DNA of 64,000 nt, taken from the NCBI RefSeq assembly GCF_003148805.1, contig NZ_QGGX01000004.1:279491-343490 (forward strand). The letters run 5' to 3'. The notes below the pieces were generated by a model. That model ran no database searches. It had not been told where the DNA came from and saw only the letters and a program-made list of their open reading frames with translations. The translations under genes and the position numbers were made by a program. This stretch comes from Aminobacter sp. AP02. GTDB taxonomy: Bacteria; Pseudomonadota; Alphaproteobacteria; Rhizobiales; Rhizobiaceae. The first letter of the stretch is position 1. Each line of letters begins with the position of its first letter. This document shows, one piece after another, positions 26,660 to 35,757 of this stretch.

Positions 26660-27499
26660 ATGACCGATCACCAGCATTTCGCATCCCGCTTCGCCATCGA
26701 CCCCCACGCCGCCGCCGCCATGGGCACGGAGCAGTTGCGTGAGAACTTTCACCTCGGCAGCCTTTTCGAACCCGGAAGGATCAGTCTCACCTACACCCAC
26801 TACGACCGCATGGTCGTCGGCGGCGCGGTGCCGCTGGGAGGCGCGCTGAAGCTAGAGACGATCAAGCCGGCCGGAACGAAATCCTTCCTCGAGCGCCGCG
26901 AGTTGGTCGCGGTCAATATCGGCGGCGCTGGCACGGTTACCGTCGGCGACGAAATCCACCAACTCGGCGCGCGCGATATGATCTATGTCGGCATGGGCAA
27001 CGAGATGTCCTTCTCGTCGGCGAACAATGAAGACCCTGCCAAGTTCTACCTGCTTTCCGCGCCCGCGCACCGCACCCTGCCCACCAGGCTACTCACAATC
27101 GCCAATGCCAAGCAGCTCGATCTCGGCAGCCAGGAGACATCCAACGAACGTTCGATCTTCCAGTTCACGACCACCATCGAGACCTGCCAGATCGTCGTCG
27201 GCATGACCCAACTGGCTACAGGCTCGGTGTGGAACACCATGCCGGCGCACGTGCACGACAGGCGCATGGAGGCCTATCTCTATTTCGACCTGCCAGAGAC
27301 GGCCCGCGTCTTCCACTTCATGGGCGAGCCCCGCGAGACGCGGCACATCGTCATGGCCAACGAGGAGGCGGTGCTCTCGCCGGCATGGTCCATCCACTCC
27401 GGCTGCGGAACCTCCAACTACGCCTTCATCTGGGCCATGGCCGGCGATAATGTCGACTATACCGACGTTGATCCGGTAGCTATCGGAGACATGCGCTGA
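26660..27499 (+). CDS. kduI: 5-keto-4-deoxyuronate isomerase KduI (copy 2)
   Basis: This 279-aa cupin isomerase has the HVHDRRMEAYLYFDL zinc motif and the WSIHSGCGTSNYAFIWAM block. It makes 2,5-diketo-3-deoxygluconate for KduD, whose gene overlaps its stop by one base (TGATG). Full-length and intact, it is clearly paralogous to the copy at 10712-11545 but differs throughout, so the two are not a recent duplication. Copy 2 sits in the same operon as KduD and KdgF. Confidence 0.93.
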   Translation: MTDHQHFASRFAIDPHAAAAMGTEQLRENFHLGSLFEPGRISLTYTHYDRMVVGGAVPLGGALKLETIKPAGTKSFLERRELVAVNIGGAGTVTVGDEIHQLGARDMIYVGMGNEMSFSSANNEDPAKFYLLSAPAHRTLPTRLLTIANAKQLDLGSQETSNERSIFQFTTTIETCQIVVGMTQLATGSVWNTMPAHVHDRRMEAYLYFDLPETARVFHFMGEPRETRHIVMANEEAVLSPAWSIHSGCGTSNYAFIWAMAGDNVDYTDVDPVAIGDMR

Positions 27500-28260
27500 T
27501 GGATCTCTCCGCCTTCAGCCTCAAGGGCAAGCGCATCGCCGTGACTGGCGCCAACACCGGCATCGGCCAGGGCATCGCGGTCTCTGCGGCGCGTGCGGGC
27601 GCCGACATCGTTGCCATTGGACGTTCGGCGATGGGCGAAACGGCACAGCTGGTCGCGCCATACGGCGCCGAGTTCACTCCGGTCCTCTGCGATCTGGGTG
27701 ACGTGAAGGCATCGGCTGCGATGATCGACGGGCTGTTTGCCGACGGGCGGCCGCTCGACGGGCTGGTCAACAATGCGGGCATCATCCGCCGGGACGCCGC
27801 CCTCGATTTCACCGAGCAGGACTGGGACGACGTCATGGATGTCAACCTCAAGTCGCTGTTCTTCCTGTGTCAGGCCTATGCCCGCAACACGCTTTCGGCC
27901 GGCAGGACAGGCCGCATCGTCAATGTAGCCTCCCTGCTTTCCCTGCAGGGCGGCATCCGCGTCGCCTCATACACCGCCTCAAAGCACGGAGTCCTGGGCA
28001 TCACCCGGCTGCTTGCGAACGAGTGGGCGGGGAAGGGCATCAACGTGAACGCCCTTGCGCCCGGCTACATCGTCACCAACAATACTGAGGCGTTGCGCAA
28101 CGACCCCGAGCGCTCCGAGGCCATTCTCGCGCGCATTCCCGCCGAACGGTGGGGAACGCCCGACGACATCGGGGACGCGGCGGTATTCCTGCTTGCGCCG
28201 GCGTCGAGCTACATGCACGGCGCCGTCGTCCCGGTCGATGGCGGCTGGCTCGCGAGGTGA
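27499..28260 (+). CDS. kduD: 2-dehydro-3-deoxy-D-gluconate 5-dehydrogenase KduD
   Basis: A 253-aa short-chain dehydrogenase with the NAD-binding TGANTGIGQGIAVSAA glycine motif near residue 14, LVNNAGIIRRDAALDF, and the catalytic Ser/Tyr/Lys set (VASLLSLQGG...YTASKHGVLG). The continuation NEWAGKGINVNALAPGYI is typical of KduD. It reduces 2,5-diketo-3-deoxygluconate to 2-keto-3-deoxygluconate. It is coupled to kduI upstream; the cupin gene begins 1 base after its stop. Confidence 0.93.
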   Translation: MDLSAFSLKGKRIAVTGANTGIGQGIAVSAARAGADIVAIGRSAMGETAQLVAPYGAEFTPVLCDLGDVKASAAMIDGLFADGRPLDGLVNNAGIIRRDAALDFTEQDWDDVMDVNLKSLFFLCQAYARNTLSAGRTGRIVNVASLLSLQGGIRVASYTASKHGVLGITRLLANEWAGKGINVNALAPGYIVTNNTEALRNDPERSEAILARIPAERWGTPDDIGDAAVFLLAPASSYMHGAVVPVDGGWLAR

Positions 28261-28261
28261 C

Positions 28262-28609
28262 ATGGCAAGCGATATCTTCGTTCGAGCGGGCGAGGGGGCG
28301 TGGGAGCCCACCCCGGACGGCAACAAACGCCGCATCGTCGCCTATACCGAGGAACTGATGATGGTCGAGTTCGCCTTCGAGGAGGGCGGCGAGGGCTGGG
28401 TCCATTCGCACCCGCACGTGCAGTCGAGCTATGTCGCCGAGGGCAGCTTCGAGGTCACCATCGACGGCCGCACCGAAAGGCTGGACCAGGGCGACAGCTA
28501 CATCGTGCCGTCCGGCCTCAAGCATGGGGTCAAGGCCCTCAGCAAGGGACGGCTGGTCGACTGCTTCACGCCGCACCGCGCCGATTTCCTCAAATCCGGC
28601 GGCGATTGA
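28262..28609 (+). CDS. kdgF: KdgF-like cupin, pectin/uronate degradation
   Basis: A 115-aa single-domain cupin. The metal-type motif HSHPHVQSSYVAEGSFEVTIDG (HxH...E...) is followed by the second-cupin-motif segment YIVPSGLKHGV with its His. KdgF accelerates linearisation of unsaturated uronate monomers before KduI acts, which fits its place directly after kduD. It lacks a signal peptide and is therefore cytoplasmic. Confidence 0.85.
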   Translation: MASDIFVRAGEGAWEPTPDGNKRRIVAYTEELMMVEFAFEEGGEGWVHSHPHVQSSYVAEGSFEVTIDGRTERLDQGDSYIVPSGLKHGVKALSKGRLVDCFTPHRADFLKSGGD

Positions 28610-28639
28610 AATGGGTCCACGCAGGGAGGCCGCCAGAGC

Positions 28640-30151
28640 ATGCCCCGGTCGATAAGGCTCCAGCCCGCGGACAACGTCGTGCTGGCGATCGACGCGTTCG
28701 CCAAGGGCGACGACGTGCTCGGCGTTCGGACCGCCGAGCGCATCCCCCGCGGCCACAAGATGGCACTGGCGGACATCGCCGAAGGCGACAAGGTGGTGAA
28801 ATACGGCCAGGTCATAGGCTTTGCATCCCAGCCCATCGCCGCCGGCGACTGGGTTCACGAACACAACGTCGCGATGCACGACTTCGCGCGCGACTACCAG
28901 TTCTGCGCCGGCCGCGCCGACAGCGAGCCCGTGCCCGCCGCCCAGCGCCGGACCTTCCAAGGATACCGCCGCGCCAATGGCAAGGTCGGCACACGCAACT
29001 ACGTGGCAGTCCTCACTTCGGTGAACTGCTCGGCGACTGCCGCCCGCCATATCGCTGGCGAGGTCGAGAGGAGCGGCGACCTCGACGACTACCCCGAGGT
29101 CGATGGAGTGATCTCGCTGGTACACGGCACCGGCTGCGCGATCGACGCCAGGGGCGAGGCCTACGAGGTCCTGGCGCGCACGCAGTTGGGATATGCGACC
29201 AACCCGAATGTCGGGGGCGTTCTGATGCTCGGCCTGGGCTGCGAGGCGTTCCAGATACCGCGTTGGAAGGAAACCTACGGCCTCGTCGACAACGACGCCT
29301 TTCGCACGCTGACGATCCAGGAGGTCGGCGGTACGCGCAAGACCGTCGAGGCCGGCGTCCGCGCGGTGCTAGAGATGCTGCCTATGGTCAATCGCGCCAG
29401 GCGCGAGACCGTTCCTGCTTCCGAACTGATGCTGGCGCTGCAGTGCGGCGGTTCCGACGGCTATTCTGGCATCACCGCCAATCCGGCGCTCGGGGTGGCG
29501 GTCGACCTGCTCGTTGCCCAGGGCGGGACCGCGGTGCTTTCGGAAACGCCGGAAATCTATGGCGCGGAACACCTGCTGACGCGCCGCGCGCGGTCTAGGA
29601 CGGTCGGCGAGAAGCTCGTCGAGCGGATCCGCTGGTGGGAGGACTACACCGCGCGCAACCACATGCAAATGAACAACAACCCGTCGCCGGGAAACAAGGC
29701 CGGCGGACTTACGACGATCCTGGAAAAGGCGCTCGGTGCCGCCGCCAAGGGCGGTTCGACCACCCTGATGGAGGTGTTCGACTACGCCGAGCCGGTCACC
29801 GGGCGTGGCCTGGTCTTCATGGATACCCCCGGCTACGACCCGGTATCGGCCACCGGTCAGGTCGCGGGCGGTGCGAACATTCTCTGCTTCACCACCGGTC
29901 GCGGCTCGGCCTTCGGCTGCAAGCCGACGCCATCGATCAAGCTCGCGTCCAATAATTTCCTCTACGACAGCATGCGCGAGGACATGGACATCAACTGCGG
30001 CGACGTCCTCGACGGCGTATCGCTCGAGGCGAAGGGGCAGGAGATCTTCGACGAGATTCTCCGGGTCGCCTCCGGCGCACGGACCAAATCCGAGCAACTC
30101 GGCTACGGTGACAACGAATTCGTGCCCTGGTCGATCGGCGCAACTATGTAG
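28640..30151 (+). CDS. uxaA: Altronate dehydratase UxaA (fused SAF and catalytic domains)
   Basis: This 503-aa enzyme has an N-terminal SAF domain (about residues 1-100; VVLAIDAFAKGDDVLGVRTAERIPRGHKMA) and a large C-terminal galactarate/altronate-dehydratase domain (GTRNYVAVLTSVNCSATAARHIA, GTGCAID, NPSPGNKAGGLTTILEKALGA, GYDPVSATGQVAGGANILCFTTGRGSAFG). It converts D-altronate to 2-keto-3-deoxygluconate, the galacturonate arm. The conserved Cys residues of the catalytic domain are present. It is the last gene of the hexuronate operon. The enzyme feeding altronate into it would have to be the mannitol-dehydrogenase-type protein at 19733-21232 or be encoded elsewhere. Confidence 0.93.
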   Translation: MPRSIRLQPADNVVLAIDAFAKGDDVLGVRTAERIPRGHKMALADIAEGDKVVKYGQVIGFASQPIAAGDWVHEHNVAMHDFARDYQFCAGRADSEPVPAAQRRTFQGYRRANGKVGTRNYVAVLTSVNCSATAARHIAGEVERSGDLDDYPEVDGVISLVHGTGCAIDARGEAYEVLARTQLGYATNPNVGGVLMLGLGCEAFQIPRWKETYGLVDNDAFRTLTIQEVGGTRKTVEAGVRAVLEMLPMVNRARRETVPASELMLALQCGGSDGYSGITANPALGVAVDLLVAQGGTAVLSETPEIYGAEHLLTRRARSRTVGEKLVERIRWWEDYTARNHMQMNNNPSPGNKAGGLTTILEKALGAAAKGGSTTLMEVFDYAEPVTGRGLVFMDTPGYDPVSATGQVAGGANILCFTTGRGSAFGCKPTPSIKLASNNFLYDSMREDMDINCGDVLDGVSLEAKGQEIFDEILRVASGARTKSEQLGYGDNEFVPWSIGATM

Positions 30152-30819
30152 TGGGCATGGCTTGTCGCCAACGCGAATCGAGATAAGGCGCACGACCGTT
30201 GCCGCCGTGCTATAGAACGAACTGTCGCATGCAGCTGCACACGTAGTGTGGCGGCCATGTTGAAATGTCCGTGGTGGCGCAAAGTAGAATGTCACTTGCT
30301 GCTATGGCGCACGAAAGTCAACCTCGATCTGACCGGCTGGTCCGGGTTGCAAGGGCAGAGCGGGGGTGAGGGACACCTTCCCAGATCAATTGCCTGACAT
30401 CGGCGCTCTCGGACAACTCGACCTTCCGCTCCTCTACTCGCTCCGGCAAGGCCGACGGCCCATTCCCAAGCGGCGCTGACACAAGCGCAATGAGGCAAAT
30501 GTAGCATTGGCGGGTCGCGCAGCGTCGGACCCAGGGAGGGTGCCAGCCCGCTAGGCGACGGGCGATCATGATTTTTATGCATGCCCCGTCCGATGTCGTA
30601 CGCCCATATCCCAGCTTGTCGGCAGTTCGTTCGGGCGACCAACCGTGCTTGATCCGTTCGATAACACCTACGTCCTGAAGCTACAGATGACGAGGCGCCG
30701 AAGACTTCAGCTGCGCGGTTGGTCCAAGGCAAGATGTTGGCCCACACTGAGGTGGAGCATGGATTCAGAGCATGGCCATTCTTGGCAGGTGGGCCAACCG
30801 ATCGACACCACAACTCCAG
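30152..30819. other. 668-bp gap with no identifiable gene
   Basis: This stretch between uxaA and the convergent tauR gene has long open frames on both strands but none with a ribosome site or recognisable product. Codon use and composition (lower GC, stop-interrupted in the frames that look most protein-like) suggest degraded DNA, possibly an old insertion. I could not identify it. No convincing terminator hairpin with a T-tract was seen for either flanking gene. Confidence 0.4.
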
Positions 30820-32298
30820 TCATACCACTAGTTGCCTGACGCGCGCTGCGGTCCGCGTCACTCCCTCATCGATGTTGTTGCGCGGGATTGATGAGTAACC
30901 CATGCGGAAGAAACGGCATTGCCCGGTGGCTTCGGGGAAGAAGGGGGAGCCGGATTCGATCAACACGCCATCTTGCTTGAGTTCCGACATCAGAAGATCT
31001 GCATCAAGACTTTCCGGTCCTTCGATCCAGAACGATGTGCCTCCAAAGCTTGACGATCCGGCGATGGTGAAGCCCTCGCGGCGCAACGCTTCCGCCATGA
31101 CGATGTGGCGACGGTGATATTCTCCGCGCATGCGGTGCAGGACCGCGTCGTGGTGTCCTAGAGCCAGGAAGTAGGCTGCCGTACGCTGCAGGTGGCCGGG
31201 CGGATGGCGCAGCATCAGCGCCCGCAGCGCCCGCGCCTCGCGGATAACGGGCGCCGGAGCGACCAGATAGCCGAGCCTCAGCCCGGGAAACAGCGACTTG
31301 GAGAAGCTGCCGATGTAAAACACCCGACCGCTGCGGTCGAACGCCTTGAGGGCCGGTGACGGCGGCGCCAGAAAGCTCATCTCGAACTCGTAGTCGTCTT
31401 CGATGATGACAAAATCCTGTTCGGCGGCAGCCGTGAGCAGGCGCGTTCGGCGCTCGATAGGCATCGTCGCCCCGGTCGGGGAATGGTGACTGGGCGTGAC
31501 GAACACCGCATCGACGCCGGCAGGTATCGTCTCCGGTGGCAAACCTTCCTTGTCGACGTCGATCGCGCTGACCCTTGCCCCGCTCAGGCGCAGCGAGGCG
31601 CTCATGTCGGGATGACAGGGGTTTTCGCAGACGGCATGCGCGCCCTGGCGCAGCAGAAGCTGAGTGACGATCCAGAGCGCGTTCTGCGCTCCCACTGTCA
31701 CCAGGATCTCGTCTGGACTGGCACGGATGCCTCGGCTTGGCAGGGTGCGCGAGCAGATGTAGCTGACTAGCTGGACATCGTCGGCGGCGGCGAAATCGCC
31801 GGCCATCTGCTCGAAGTCCTCGCGCGCCAGGGCCCGCCGGGCGCAATCGCGCCAGGCGCCAAGATCAAACAGCGAAGGGTCCATCTGGCCGTAGAGAAAC
31901 GGATAGGGATAGCGCCGCCAGTCCAGCGGCTTACGCATCTGCTTAGCGACGATGAAGCTCGCGCGCAGCTTTGACGACCAGTCGATCTCGTCGCTTCCGG
32001 CCTCGTCGGCACTTGGCTCGAGCCCGCTCGTCGGCGGGTTGCCTGCGACCCGATAGGAGCTGCGGCTGGCGGTCTCGACATAGCCTTGCGATGCTAGCTC
32101 CTGATAGGCCAGCGTGACGGTAATGCGTGAAATGTTGAGGTACTGAGCCAGCTTGCGCGTCGAGGGCAGCTGCGCGCCCGGATGAAGCCGGCCCGACAAG
32201 ACAGCGGAGACCACCGTCTCGCGAATTTGCGCCTGCAGACCGATGCGGCTCGCCCTGTCGAGAAAGAAGATCGTTTCCGAAACCGTCGCCAGCGCCAT
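30820..32298 (-). CDS. tauR: MocR/GabR-type regulator TauR
   Basis: This 492-aa regulator fuses a GntR winged helix (about residues 15-80: LPSTRKLAQYLNISRITVTLAYQEL) to a class-I PLP aminotransferase-like domain. The PLP-lysine region is YIGSFSKSLFPGLRLGYL, with FVIIEDDYEFEMS before it. TauR activates taurine genes in related alphaproteobacteria, and this gene is divergent from tauA. I chose the ATG at 32298 because GGAGG precedes it; a longer form would begin at 32331, inside the candidate operator. Confidence 0.9.
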   Translation of the reverse strand: MALATVSETIFFLDRASRIGLQAQIRETVVSAVLSGRLHPGAQLPSTRKLAQYLNISRITVTLAYQELASQGYVETASRSSYRVAGNPPTSGLEPSADEAGSDEIDWSSKLRASFIVAKQMRKPLDWRRYPYPFLYGQMDPSLFDLGAWRDCARRALAREDFEQMAGDFAAADDVQLVSYICSRTLPSRGIRASPDEILVTVGAQNALWIVTQLLLRQGAHAVCENPCHPDMSASLRLSGARVSAIDVDKEGLPPETIPAGVDAVFVTPSHHSPTGATMPIERRTRLLTAAAEQDFVIIEDDYEFEMSFLAPPSPALKAFDRSGRVFYIGSFSKSLFPGLRLGYLVAPAPVIREARALRALMLRHPPGHLQRTAAYFLALGHHDAVLHRMRGEYHRRHIVMAEALRREGFTIAGSSSFGGTSFWIEGPESLDADLLMSELKQDGVLIESGSPFFPEATGQCRFFRMGYSSIPRNNIDEGVTRTAARVRQLVV

Positions 32299-32321
32299 GC
32301 TCCTCCGCACCACACTCCAAA

Positions 32322-32353
32322 CTGGAATCATTCAACTTCCAATCTGGATATAA
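32322..32353. promoter_or_regulatory. Candidate TauR operator: CTGGA direct repeats
   Basis: CTGGAATCAT (from 32322) and CTGGATATAA (from 32344) are direct repeats 22 bp apart, about two helical turns, between tauR and tauA. MocR-type regulators typically bind direct repeats. From memory TauR of Rhodobacter recognises repeats close to CTGGACTTAA; the second copy matches that at 8 of 10 positions and the first shares CTGGA. Confidence 0.55.
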
Positions 32354-32458
32354 GGCAATTGGCGTGTCTAATTTAACCCTGTTAGTCAGAACCAAGACCG
32401 GCACTAAAGCCGGCAAGTTCCCGGGAAAACCGGTGGCTAACAAAACAAGAGGGTAACG

Positions 32459-33478
32459 ATGATACACTTTAAGCATTTCAAGTATTTGGCTGGTGCCGCA
32501 ACAGTTGCTGCCAGTGTCTTCACTTCCTGCCTCGCCTACGCTGAAACATCGGTGGTGGTTGGCTACCAACAGATCGTCGGGCCGTTCGTGACGGCCATCG
32601 CAGACGGTCGCTTCGACGCCGCCGCGAAAGAGGCCGGCTACACCATCGACTGGCGCCAATTCAGTTCGGGCGGCGATATCTCGACCGCCCTTGCTTCGGG
32701 CAACGTGCCGATCGGCGTCATCGGCTCCACCGGCACCACCGCCGCCGCGACCCGTGGCGTCGACCTCGAACTGTTCTGGATCCTCGACAACATCGGCAAA
32801 TCCGAAGCGCTGGCCGTGCGCAATGGCTCGGGCATCGAAAAGCCCGAGGACCTGAAGGGCAAGAATGTCGGCGTGCCATTCGTCTCGACCTCGCATTTCC
32901 ATCTGCTCGTCGGCCTCGAACAGGTGTGGAAGGTCGATCCGCGCGAAGTCAATATCCTCAACATGAAGCCGCCGCAGATCATCGCGGCCTGGCAGCGCGG
33001 CGACATCGACGCCGCCTATGTCTGGCCGCCGGCACTCTCAGAACTGCTCAAGAGCGGCAAGGTGATCTCGGATTCCGAAGTGATCGGAGCAGCGTCAGTG
33101 CCGACCTTTGACGGCCTTGTTGCCGACAAGAAGTGGGCCGCCGAAAATCCGAAGTTCATGGCTGCTTTCACCAAGGTGCTCGCCGAATCCTATGCCGACT
33201 ACAACAAGAACAAGGCGGCCTGGACAGCGGACTCGCCGCAGGTACAGGGCATCGTCAAGCTGATCGGCGGCGACGGCGCGGGTGCTGTCGAAGCGCTCAA
33301 CCTGCTGGCGTTTCCGAATGCCGACGAACAGGCTTCGGACACCTGGCTCGGCGGTGGCGCTGTACGCGCCCTTAACGAAAGCGCCAAGTTCCTCGTCGCC
33401 CAGAAGCAGATCGACAAAGCGCTCGACGACTACGCGCCCTTCGTCAACAGTAGCTACGCCAAGGAAGCGTCCAAGTAA
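32459..33478 (+). CDS. tauA: Taurine-binding periplasmic protein TauA
   Basis: This 339-aa binding protein has a signal peptide (about residues 1-29, ending TSCLAYAE) and the TauA/SsuA-type body ([50 protein letters not shown]). The IGSTGTT segment is typical of taurine binders. It delivers taurine to TauBC. GAGGG lies about 7 bases before the ATG. A strong hairpin follows the gene. Confidence 0.93.
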   Translation: MIHFKHFKYLAGAATVAASVFTSCLAYAETSVVVGYQQIVGPFVTAIADGRFDAAAKEAGYTIDWRQFSSGGDISTALASGNVPIGVIGSTGTTAAATRGVDLELFWILDNIGKSEALAVRNGSGIEKPEDLKGKNVGVPFVSTSHFHLLVGLEQVWKVDPREVNILNMKPPQIIAAWQRGDIDAAYVWPPALSELLKSGKVISDSEVIGAASVPTFDGLVADKKWAAENPKFMAAFTKVLAESYADYNKNKAAWTADSPQVQGIVKLIGGDGAGAVEALNLLAFPNADEQASDTWLGGGAVRALNESAKFLVAQKQIDKALDDYAPFVNSSYAKEASK

Positions 33479-33485
33479 CATTGGC

Positions 33486-33516
33486 ATGTCGCTGGCCGCA
33501 TGCCGGCCGGCGACAT
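33486..33516 (+). repeat. Strong hairpin between tauA and tauB
   Basis: ATGTCGCTGGCCG (33486-33498) pairs with CGGCCGGCGACAT (33504-33516) in a 13-bp stem with one G-U pair and a five-base loop. It begins 7 bases after the tauA stop, has no T-tract, and could protect the tauA part of the message, raising binding-protein yield. Confidence 0.65.
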
Positions 33517-33557
33517 CTCCGGATACCTGCTGCATCTGTTGTGAAAGGCTCGACGCG

Positions 33558-34370
33558 ATGGAAACCCTCAACGTCAGCAATGTCAGCCTGACCTATCCAG
33601 GCCTCTATTCCGACCAGGCGGTGATCGCCCTCAAGGGCGTCAACCTGGAGGTCAAGAGCGGCGATTTCGTCGTCGCGCTCGGCGCGTCCGGCTGTGGCAA
33701 GACAACTTTGCTCAACCTCATGGCCGGCTTCATGGCGCCTTCGGCCGGCGACATCACGCTTGGCGGACGCCAGGTGGTCGGCCCGGGCGCCGACCGAGGC
33801 GTGGTCTTCCAGAAGCATGCGCTGCTGCCCTGGCTCAACGTCATCGACAACACCGAATTCGGGCTCAAGCTGCGTGGCGTCGACAAGGCGACCCGGCGCG
33901 AACTCGCCACCAAGAACCTGGCTCTTGTCGGATTGCAGGACTTTCACCGCCACATGATCTACCACCTGTCGGGCGGCATGCAGCAACGCGTGGGCATTGC
34001 TCGAGCGCTGACCTGCGATCCGGCGATGCTGTTGATGGACGAGCCGATGGCGGCACTCGACGCGCTGACCCGCGAGACCATCCAGGAGCTCTTGCTCAAG
34101 GTCTGGCAACTCACCAACAAGATGTTCTTCTTCATCACCCACAGCGTCGAAGAAGCGCTGTTTCTTGGCTCCCGGCTGATCGTCATGTCGCCGCGTCCGG
34201 GCCGCATCACCCACACCTACGAGCTCGATTTCAATCGGCGCTTCCTCGAGGAGGGCAACGCACGTGCAATCAAGTCCAGCCGCGATTTCATCGACATGCG
34301 CGAACAAATCCTCGGCATCATCTATGGCGACGAGCGCCAGTCCGGCAATCCGGAACTCATCCATGCTTGA
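33558..34370 (+). CDS. tauB: Taurine ABC transporter ATP-binding protein TauB
   Basis: This 270-aa ATPase has Walker A (GASGCGKTT, residues 42-50), the signature [15 protein letters not shown] and Walker B ([12 protein letters not shown]), followed by the H-loop His in [14 protein letters not shown]. It belongs to the TauB/SsuB/NrtD group and energises TauC. The stop overlaps the tauC start by 8 bp (ATGCTTGA). Confidence 0.92.
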   Translation: METLNVSNVSLTYPGLYSDQAVIALKGVNLEVKSGDFVVALGASGCGKTTLLNLMAGFMAPSAGDITLGGRQVVGPGADRGVVFQKHALLPWLNVIDNTEFGLKLRGVDKATRRELATKNLALVGLQDFHRHMIYHLSGGMQQRVGIARALTCDPAMLLMDEPMAALDALTRETIQELLLKVWQLTNKMFFFITHSVEEALFLGSRLIVMSPRPGRITHTYELDFNRRFLEEGNARAIKSSRDFIDMREQILGIIYGDERQSGNPELIHA

Positions 34371-35190
34371 GAGCATTTCCCGAGCCAAATCCGCGCGTCC
34401 CGGCAAGATCTACGGCGCGCCCGGCGAAGGCATGAGCGGGCACATCAGCCTCATCACCGCGCTCGTTCTCTTCGGCCTGTGGCTGATGGTCACCGAAATG
34501 GGCTGGGTCAAACCCCTGTTCCTGCCTTCCCCGCTTGCCGTCTGGGACAAGTTTATCGTCGCGATGACCGAAGGCGTGTCCAATTCGACGCTGGTCCAGC
34601 ACACGCTCGCCAGCCTTGGCCGCGTGCTCGGCGCCTTCTTCCTGGCGCTGGTGACCGCGGTTCCGGTCGGCATCCTGATGGGCGTCAACCGTACCGTACG
34701 CGGGCTGTTCGACCCGATCATCGAGTTCTACCGCCCGCTGCCGCCGCTCGCCTACCTGCCGCTGATCATCATCTGGCTCGGCATCGGCGAATTCCCCAAG
34801 GTGTTCCTGATCTATCTGGCGATCTTCGCGCCGATGGCGATCGCCGCCCGCGCCGGTGTGCGTTCGGTATCGACTGAACAGATACATGCCGCCTACGCCA
34901 TGGGTGCCACCCGCTTGCAGGTCATCACGCATGTGATCCTGAAGGCAGCGCTGCCCGAGATATTCACCGGCATGCGCATCGGCATCGGTGTAGGCTGGAC
35001 CACGCTGGTGGCAGCCGAAATGGTCGCCGCACACCGGGGGCTCGGCTTCATGGTACTAAACGCCGCCGAATATCTCGCCAGCGACACGGTTATCATGGGC
35101 ATCATCGTCATAGGCATCTTCGCCTTCGCCTTCGACCTGCTGCTCCGCTACCTGGAGAAGATCCTGATCCCCTGGAAAGGCAAGATCTGA
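34363..35190 (+). CDS. tauC: Taurine ABC transporter permease TauC
   Basis: A 275-aa inner-membrane permease with about six helices ([20 protein letters not shown] is the first) and the cytoplasmic EAA-type loop [25 protein letters not shown]. It is typical of the TauC/SsuC group. The start overlaps the tauB stop, so the two are translated together. Confidence 0.92.
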   Translation: MLESISRAKSARPGKIYGAPGEGMSGHISLITALVLFGLWLMVTEMGWVKPLFLPSPLAVWDKFIVAMTEGVSNSTLVQHTLASLGRVLGAFFLALVTAVPVGILMGVNRTVRGLFDPIIEFYRPLPPLAYLPLIIIWLGIGEFPKVFLIYLAIFAPMAIAARAGVRSVSTEQIHAAYAMGATRLQVITHVILKAALPEIFTGMRIGIGVGWTTLVAAEMVAAHRGLGFMVLNAAEYLASDTVIMGIIVIGIFAFAFDLLLRYLEKILIPWKGKI

Positions 35191-35341
35191 TGGCAGAAAG
35201 CGCTCATCTGGCGACCTCGCCACCCGGCTAGGCCTGCCCTCACGATCAACCTGAACGACTTGAGAAAAATCAGCCGGCTTGTCCGGCAACGGCGGAGCCA
35301 TGACCACAAGGCAATGCCGCCCGACATACGAGGACCACGAT

Positions 35342-35734
35342 ATGGCGATCACTGCCGACGACCTTGCCAGCCTGTTCGACGCCTTCAACCGACACGATAT
35401 CGACGGTGTGATGCGCTTCTTCGCCAAGGACTGCGTGTTCAACGGCGTCGCCGGCCCGGAGGTGTATGGAACACGCTTCATCGGCGCAGAGCAGATCGCC
35501 GCAGCCTTTACCGGCGTGTGGACCACCATGCCCGACGCACACTGGGCCCATCACAGCCACTTCGTCCACGGCGACCGCGCCGTCTCTGAGTGGACCTTCT
35601 CGGGCACCAATGCCGACGGTAGTCACGTCGAAGCGGAAGGCTGCGATCTGTTTACGCTGGAAGGTGCCAAGATTGTGCGCAAGCAGGCATTCCGCAAGAC
35701 ACGGCCGCTGATTCCCTCGCGGGCCAAGAGCTGA
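35342..35734 (+). CDS. tauX: Taurine dehydrogenase small subunit TauX (NTF2/SnoaL-like)
   Basis: This 130-aa NTF2-like protein (LASLFDAFNRHDIDGVMRFFAKDCVFN...GCDLFTLEGAKIVRKQAF) sits directly before a FAD oxidoreductase in a taurine operon. That arrangement and size match TauX, the small subunit of taurine dehydrogenase described in Paracoccus and Rhodobacter. GAGGA lies 8 bases before the ATG at 35342; upstream in-frame starts would add poorly conserved residues. The subunit's exact role is unclear in the family. A degraded homologue is present at 54718-55090. Confidence 0.75.
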   Translation: MAITADDLASLFDAFNRHDIDGVMRFFAKDCVFNGVAGPEVYGTRFIGAEQIAAAFTGVWTTMPDAHWAHHSHFVHGDRAVSEWTFSGTNADGSHVEAEGCDLFTLEGAKIVRKQAFRKTRPLIPSRAKS

Positions 35735-35757
35735 ACGCGGGTCGAAAGGATCGGCAG

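Noticed and set aside
30292..30813. Open frames in the gap between uxaA and tauR
   Set aside because: No ribosome site, no recognisable protein and many Cys, Arg and Ser residues typical of a chance frame in high-GC DNA.
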